64,000 nt of DNA from Amorphochlora amoebiformis (taxonomy: Eukaryota > Cercozoa > Chlorarachniophyceae), in assembly GCA_054601695.1 (NCBI GenBank), contig BAAHQB010000119.1, forward strand, positions 310,001 to 374,000. The letters run 5' to 3'. The notes beneath the pieces were generated by a model that was not told where the DNA came from, ran no database searches, and was given only the letters and a program-made list of their open reading frames with translations. Made by a program: the position numbers and the translations under genes. Below are positions 1 through 64,000 of this stretch, piece by piece; positions within the stretch are counted from its first letter, which is position 1; each line of letters starts with the position of its first letter.

Positions 1-75
<75 letters not shown>
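1..75. repeat. poly-T run at the window edge
   Basis: Seventy-five consecutive T residues, followed by a short TATTTTATATTTTA tail. This could be the poly-A tail of a retroposed sequence read on the other strand, or an assembly artefact at a contig edge. The sequence alone does not decide between them. Confidence 0.7.
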
Positions 76-78
<3 letters not shown>

Positions 79-112
79 TTTTATATTTTATTTTTCTGTC
101 CTTTCTGTCCGG

Positions 113-163
<51 letters not shown>

Positions 164-369
164 TATATACATGTATTTATATATATATATATATATGTAT
201 CATAAATGTTGAAGCATTATCATAAATATTCAAGCATTATCATAAATGCTTATGCTTACACCTACGGAATATCCATATATTATTTATTTATTTGTGTATG
301 TACACCTACGGAATATACATATTTAAATACGTATATTTTATTTATTTATTTGTATATGTATATATATAC

Positions 370-423
<54 letters not shown>

Positions 424-494
424 CAGATGTGATATAAATATATATATATATATATATGTAAGTGTACATATATATATATATGTATATATATTAT

Positions 495-555
<61 letters not shown>

Positions 556-604
556 TGTACATTTATGCAAATATGTACATATATGGAAATATACATTTGC
601 ACAT

Positions 605-644
<40 letters not shown>

Positions 645-776
645 GTATAGATATATTTAAAATATGTATATTGTATTTATTTATTTGTGTATGTACACCT
701 ACGGAATATACATATTTACGTATATAACCACACACACACAAACACACACACACATATGTATATATATAATACAGAT

Positions 777-810
<34 letters not shown>

Positions 811-1046
811 AGTGTATATATATATATTGTATGTATATATATATATATATACTTATATATATTGTATATATAAAAATATATATATTATATATATATTATA
901 TATATATATATATATGTATGTGCACATGTACATTTATGTAAATATGTACTTATGTGGAAATATACATTTGCACATACACACACACACAAATATATATGTA
1001 TATATATATATATACATGTGCATACGGGTTATGTATATGTATAAAG

Positions 1047-22351
<21,305 letters not shown>

Positions 22352-22458
22352 ATCTACAGGCCAGAAAAAACGCAGGGCTACGCGATGTTTGGAAAAGGAT
22401 TCCCGGGATTGCCATATATTCCCGGGATTCTCCAAGGTTGTAGAATTCTCCTGGAATC
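22352..22458. promoter_or_regulatory. bidirectional promoter region with duplicated TCCCGGGA motif
   Basis: The 107 bp between divergent start codons hold two identical 12-mers, ATTCCCGGGATT, at 22399-22410 and 22418-22429. Each contains the palindrome TCCCGGGA, and ATATATT lies between them. The position and exact duplication suggest a regulatory site; the factor is unknown. Confidence 0.5.
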
Positions 22459-22948
22459 ATGGCGGACAAAGACCAAAAGAAGATTGTGAGCGGCACCACG
22501 GCCATATCAACACCCGGACGGTTCTCACCTCTTTTCTATTTTGTTTACAGTTTGAGAAACTCTCGGATGACGAAAAGAAGGCGGCTCTGGTAGTTAAATT
22601 TTCCTTTTGATGGGTGTTCGTTGACACATGTGCGCAGGCTTGCGAGGCCTTGTACCAGAAAGAGGAAGGGAAAGAATGGCATATCACTGGAATTATGAGC
22701 AAGGATAAGACGGTAGAATACCACAATATGTTTTCGCTTGGACGGCCAACGTAAGTAACATACAGGACAACGGATTCAAATTTGAGTTCCAGCTCTGCAA
22801 AGGGGAGGCTTGCAGCCTGCAGGAGATGACAGCGGATTTGAAGGATGGGAAGTAAGATATTCAAAATTTCAGAGGTAGTAACAAGATACTAACGCTGCGA
22901 TTCAGGTATGTAGCGGCTCTGGTTGAGGACGACGACCTTCCTTTTTAA
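22459..22948 (+). CDS. small acidic protein, 89 residues, five compact exons
   Basis: Exons 22459-22485, 22551-22589, 22638-22712, 22766-22851, 22906-22948; stop TAA at 22946-22948. Introns are 65, 48, 53 and 54 nt, free of (AT)n. The last holds a perfect TACTAAC branch-site sequence at 22887-22893, 11 nt before the acceptor AG. The protein starts MADKDQKKI and ends VEDDDLPF. Its middle (EGKEWHITGIM, FKFEFQLCKGEACSLQEM) reads like a small alpha/beta domain. The segment LQEMTADLKDGKYVAALVE faintly resembles the end of an ADF-H/coactosin fold, but the protein is shorter than that family, so I do not assign it. A donor at 22751 would fuse extra residues but breaks frame and leaves a 15-nt intron, so 22713 was preferred. 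It is divergent from the cysteine-rich gene and convergent with the gene ending at 23354. Confidence 0.72.
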
Positions 22949-23184
22949 CTTTTTCCGCGAAGCGGGTGCCGTGAAGGATTGGGTATTGCCATCGTAGAGG
23001 CGTTACCAAGCATGATCGTGCGAAATTCCATATTTTCCATGAATTCTGAGCAATGAAATCGTCCAATTGGAGTTCAAACTAACCTAAATTCTAAATTTAA
23101 ACACGCTCATCGTCATGATCATCATTTAACACATGTACTACTGCATATAATGTCTATAATTCATAACTCACATAATATATATAC

Positions 23185-23220
<36 letters not shown>

Positions 23221-23353
23221 GAAACATTGTATATGCATGTGTATCTAGTATCACTAGTATCATAGTAACAATCTAGAAATTACACCGTGATTGGCTAAAT
23301 AACAAATTCATATCCGGATATTCAACTTAAATAAAAGCTATAGCATGAGCCAA
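22949..23353. other. convergent 3' spacer
   Basis: About 400 bp between two facing stop codons. No exon is seen; there is a short (AT)n at 23170-23220. It should contain the 3' UTRs of both neighbours. Confidence 0.6.
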
Positions 23354-29040
<5,687 letters not shown>

Positions 29041-29151
29041 TCCTAAGTTCTGCTTCGCGCGGGTGAGAAGTCGAAAGTTCCAAAGGAAAGTTCCCTGTGT
29101 GACACACCATACGGTCACGACAAACACACGTGTTCAGTGACACGTGTCTCG
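29041..29151. promoter_or_regulatory. bidirectional promoter region with two ACACGTGT palindromes
   Basis: The 111 bp between divergent start codons carry ACACGTGT at 29126-29133 and again at 29140-29147. Both have the CACGTG (E-box/G-box) core. Another CACGTG lies at 49246-49251 in the other large divergent promoter. Binding by a bHLH or bZIP factor is inference. Confidence 0.45.
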
Positions 29152-41890
<12,739 letters not shown>

Positions 41891-42466
41891 CATTTACACT
41901 GAGTATATGAAGTTTCAAGTTATGAACACAACAACAGCAGCTGTTCTTATTAAACTTTATGATCTAGATGGTGAAGGCTAAAAACTGTAAAAGGTCCAGA
42001 TGAAGAGCTCAAGCTCGAGTGTTCATCTTGTACTACATATACTAGGTATATACTATGATACAGACCTTAGCCTAGCTAACTCGCCGGTACATGAGTTCAT
42101 GGTCCCGGCATATGCTACATATAGTAAACTTGATAGTTAGAGTTTCAGGTTTTCTAGCCTCAATTACTCAGTACACAACTCTTTTAACGATATAGACAAT
42201 TCCTAGAATTCTACTGCAATTAAGCAACTATGCACCTGCTATCAGAACTTGGGTTTTCTGCACTCCAATCTCGTGACGAAGGCTCAAAGGACCCGTATGC
42301 ATACGAGTTCCCATACGCCGGCCCATTCGACCGTTCCTAATGATAATGATGATGATGATGATATTTTATAATAATTATAAATATGTATGCATATATGCAC
42401 ACCCACGCACACACGCACATCTATATATATACATATATATATATATGTAATTTATATACATTGTAA

Positions 42467-42513
<47 letters not shown>

Positions 42514-42619
42514 TGTATATATACATTTATGAAAATATACATACACATATACATACAAACAGATGATAATATAATAAGAATTATAAATATGTATGCATAT
42601 ATGCACACCCACATACACG

Positions 42620-42669
<50 letters not shown>

Positions 42670-42675
42670 AAGGTT

Positions 42676-42706
<31 letters not shown>

Positions 42707-43197
42707 TACATATATATATATATATATAATTATGCATTGTTTGTAAATACATATATACATATTAAATATATATATATATGTATACATATTTAACAGAATA
42801 TATATATATATATACATACATTTATGAATATATATATATATATATATATGTACATATATATGTGTACATATATATTATACATATATATATATATATATCA
42901 TGTGTACATACATATACACATATACATATTATATATTTATGTATACATATATGTATACATATGCAATTATGTGTGTATGTATACATCTAGCCCAGATATG
43001 TAAATGCAATGCAATTGTTATGTGATTGTACTATTATACCATATTTTATTTACATATAAACATATATACATATATATATATGTATATACATATATATACG
43101 TATAAAGATATACATACATATATATATATATAATATATATATATAGATATATTTATACATACATACATATATATATATAAATATGTATACAAATATG

Positions 43198-43240
<43 letters not shown>

Positions 43241-43365
43241 CACGTATATTTACACACACACATATATATATTTAAATATGTATGCATACAAATATATAAA
43301 ATATAACTATATAAATATACTATGTATATATATATAATATATGTGTATATAAATTTATATATATG

Positions 43366-43404
<39 letters not shown>

Positions 43405-43663
43405 CATATTAACATTTTAATACACACACATATACGTATATATAAGAAAAGTCCCGAACATATATATATATATATATATATAATATGTACATTACATAAT
43501 TACAACTTCATAATATTCTATTTATGCATACATGTACATACATATACATATATACACACACACACATATATATATGTATATATATATATATATGTAATAT
43601 TTGTTATGCTATGTTTCCTTCATTAGGTCGTATTAAATCATTTTTTTGATGTCTTTATACAGA

Positions 43664-43712
<49 letters not shown>

Positions 43713-43830
43713 GTATACACACACAAATATATATACATATATATATTTATATATTTATATTATATATTCTATATATACATATTTATATATGTATATATAT
43801 ATATATATTATATATATAATATATATTAAG

Positions 43831-43833
<3 letters not shown>
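41891..43833. other. intergenic/3' spacer with tandem duplication
   Basis: No exon supported. 41891-42340 is complex sequence without a sustained frame. 42365-42830 contains two diverged tandem copies of a roughly 210-bp unit, recognised by ATTATAAATATGTATGCATATATGCACACCCAC at about 42372 and 42580, and by TGTAAATACATATATACATAT later in each copy. The remainder is (AT)n and TATATATG-type sequence. Confidence 0.6.
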
Positions 43834-43880
<47 letters not shown>

Positions 43881-43989
43881 TATTATATAGAAGTATGTCG
43901 GCTTCATTACCGAGCTTTGCATTGTATGTGTATATGTACATTGCGAATATATTATGAGTGGGAATTATTACATATATAAACATACAAAT

Positions 43990-44036
<47 letters not shown>

Positions 44037-44134
44037 ACAGAGAGAGAGAGAGAGAGAAAAAGAAATTCGTATATATATATATATATATATTACACATACC
44101 TACATACTTACATACACAACACACACATACACAT

Positions 44135-44189
44135 AATATATTTCGAGACATACAATATCGAGTTGGGTTGTGGAGTGCGGAAATATCTT

Positions 44190-44221
<32 letters not shown>

Positions 44222-44285
44222 GCTTCACATACATATGCAATATTTCGCAATATACAATACCGCGTCGGGATGATGAGTAACAACT
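44135..44285. repeat. imperfect direct duplication flanking a (CT)n tract
   Basis: ATATTTCGAGACATACAATATCGAGTTGGG (about 44139) and ATATTTCGCAATATACAATACCGCGTCGGG (about 44242) are about 75% identical and are separated by CTCTCTCTCTGTCTCTC. Confidence 0.55.
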
Positions 44286-44671
44286 CCCGTCGAGTCCCCA
44301 CTCCAGCAATTGATCGCCTAGCCAATTAAAAACAATCTCAAATTTTTATTTCCGAAATAAAACAATTTTCATCTCCGAAGTAAGATAACTAGATTTGCTT
44401 TTCTTTGTAACGCACATATGTATACCTCTATATATAAAAAAAATATATATATGTATAATACATATATATATATATATATACGCTTATTCTTATCTTTATA
44501 CATACATATATATATATATATATATAATATATATATATATGTGTATATGTGCGTATATGTATATATTATATATATATATATATACATAATATACATATAC
44601 ATATATAACCTAACGAATGCAGTATTCATGTATGTATGTAATTCATATATGTAGTTCATACATGTGTTGAC

Positions 44672-49157
<4,486 letters not shown>

Positions 49158-49320
49158 TGATCCTGTGCCCCATTTACTCCTTGGGCAAGCGTAGTATTCG
49201 TATGCTTGCGCAGGTGAAGGAGGAGGGCCTCCATTTTATGTGCCTCACGTGTCCTGACAATACCCGTCAGTACCTGTCAGCACCGGCTGGTATTCCGGAC
49301 CCATAAACTCTCCTAGAATA
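49158..49320. promoter_or_regulatory. bidirectional promoter region, DUF300 gene / prolyl hydroxylase gene
   Basis: 163 bp separate the chosen start codons (86 bp if the DUF300 start is 49234). It contains CACGTG at 49246-49251 and CAGTACCTGTCAGCACCGG near 49266. Confidence 0.4.
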
Positions 49321-59837
<10,517 letters not shown>

Positions 59838-60779
59838 TGAATGTTGCTTGTTCGACGATTCTTCCGTCATTCACGCCAGTGTGACTGTATCGAACATGTT
59901 CCAGTAGCACTAACTTCGGCCTCTACTCACTGAACTTGCTGGACTTATCATGGATATTAGCTAGAAGTTTTTAATATTTTACTACTGATGATTCACGTAC
60001 GTACTAGCTTACAGTTGAGTCCGATATAGCAAGGACTCAGTGACATCTCAGACTCAGTATATGCGCGTAGGATATATTTATGTCACAGTACATACTAATG
60101 TATTTTATGCAAGTAAAATGTGAATATCATGATCTAGATAAGTACAAAGTATCATGAGGCAGATTATTGTCCAAAGTAAGAAATCGGTGGAGACCAGGGC
60201 CCGTGGAGCCTAGGAAGCCTGGGTAATTAACTCTGATATCCATCGAGTACGTGCCAGGCTCCCGAACCCAAAAAGTCATTGAATTTGACGGTAAAGCGAT
60301 ATTTTAAGGTCGTCGGTCTCGTCGAAATCTATTAGTATGCACGAATTCGTAGCTATCCCTCCATGCGATCCAAATGGGAAGACTGTCCTCCAGAAGAAAT
60401 AGTAACTTTTCCCCCCGTTTAAAAACCCAGTGTTCTGTTTCACACAGTCTATTGAAAAATAATTTGATCCTATAAAGAGTGATTAAAAGCTTGATATCTG
60501 TCCACTGGGAGTCTGGGACATTGTCCATCAAACGAGCCCTTTCGGGTGCATTGCCGCATTTTTAATCCAAAAACTTCAGTCTCTGGAGGCAGTACCGGAT
60601 AATAACGGTCAGCAGAAATTTTTGTCAACACGCGAAGAAATACCTTTAGAGGTTAGAGCTAAAAAAACAAATCGGCTGTGGTGTCATCGGCGGTCGTCAA
60701 AACTCCTGGTAACTTCTATTCTCGTTCACCATGGTGGCTGCGAATGCTGAGAATTTCTTGAATTAGGGTATAATCCGAA
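59838..60779. other. intergenic region between hydroxylase and VHS genes
   Basis: Complex, balanced sequence free of (AT)n. An open frame on the minus strand at 60304-60531 has no recognised motif. The 5' regulatory region of the gene at 60780 should be here; ATGGTGG at 60731 is out of frame with the chosen start. Confidence 0.5.
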
Positions 60780-63784
<3,005 letters not shown>

Positions 63785-63908
63785 GTTTGAATCTTCATAT
63801 CATGTTCAATATACATGATGCATGTATATACATGTGATGTGATATATATATATATATGTATATTATATATATATATATGTATGTATGTATATATATATAT
63901 ATATTTAT

Positions 63909-63939
<31 letters not shown>

Positions 63940-64000
63940 TATTTGCAAATATATGTGTATATTTATATATGTATCTCTTACCAAATCTTTACTTCTTAAC

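Noticed and set aside
22713-22750. Extension of exon 3 of the small acidic protein gene to the GTAAGT at 22751
   Set aside because: It would leave a 15-nt intron and the wrong phase for exon 4. Using the donor at 22713 gives a 53-nt intron and an open frame.
44139-44330. Minus-strand exon reading [12 protein letters not shown]
   Set aside because: It lies in an imperfect direct duplication, has no matching donor and acceptor in phase with the DUF300 gene, and reads like repeat sequence.
60304-60531. Minus-strand open frame of 75 codons in complex sequence
   Set aside because: The segment reading ETEHWVFKRG first suggested a retroelement reverse transcriptase tail, but no catalytic motif or flanking frame supports it. 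No splice sites connect it to anything.

Overview
The window is nuclear DNA of a eukaryote, most likely a protist or alga. The genes are split into many exons of about 25-200 nt by GT-AG introns, and the base composition is dominated by (AT)n microsatellites. I cannot name the lineage. No rRNA, tRNA, CRISPR or bacterial-style operon was seen. All gene models below are mine: exons were joined by hand from open frame, splice consensus and intron phase, without transcripts or database searches.

Layout. (1) About 1.0-18.9 kb, + strand: a long, unrecognised, many-exon gene whose 5' end may lie outside the window. (2) 18.9-20.4 kb: intergenic, repeat-rich. (3) 20.4-22.35 kb, - strand: a cysteine-rich protein of about 163 residues, divergent from (4) 22.46-22.95 kb, + strand: a compact five-exon gene for an 89-residue acidic protein. 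(5) 23.35-29.04 kb, - strand: a 14-exon gene for a UBA-plus-Tudor-like protein, divergent from (6) 29.15-41.9 kb, + strand: a roughly 17-exon gene whose C-terminal half looks like the conserved C-terminal domain of Hef-like homing endonucleases. (7) About 44.7-49.2 kb, - strand: a TMEM184/organic-solute-transporter-alpha (DUF300) membrane protein, divergent from (8) 49.3-59.8 kb, + strand: a secreted-type prolyl 4-hydroxylase with an N-terminal ShKT domain. (9) 60.8 kb to the window end, + strand: the start of a VHS-domain protein.

Three gene pairs are head-to-head with roughly 85-165 bp between start codons, implying compact bidirectional promoters. There are two intron classes: tiny ones (35-75 nt, one with a TACTAAC branch site) and large ones filled with (AT)n. 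The non-coding DNA also holds four copies of a tRNA-headed SINE-like repeat in two subfamilies, five degenerate telomere-like (TTAGGG-type) tracts, polypurine/polypyrimidine tracts, a foldback inverted repeat and several minisatellites. The many Ile-Tyr-rich open frames are translations of (AT)n and are not genes.

Functionally the genes are unlinked. The VHS, DUF300 and ShKT-hydroxylase proteins belong to endosomal and secretory pathways. The homing-endonuclease-like gene is the most unusual resident.
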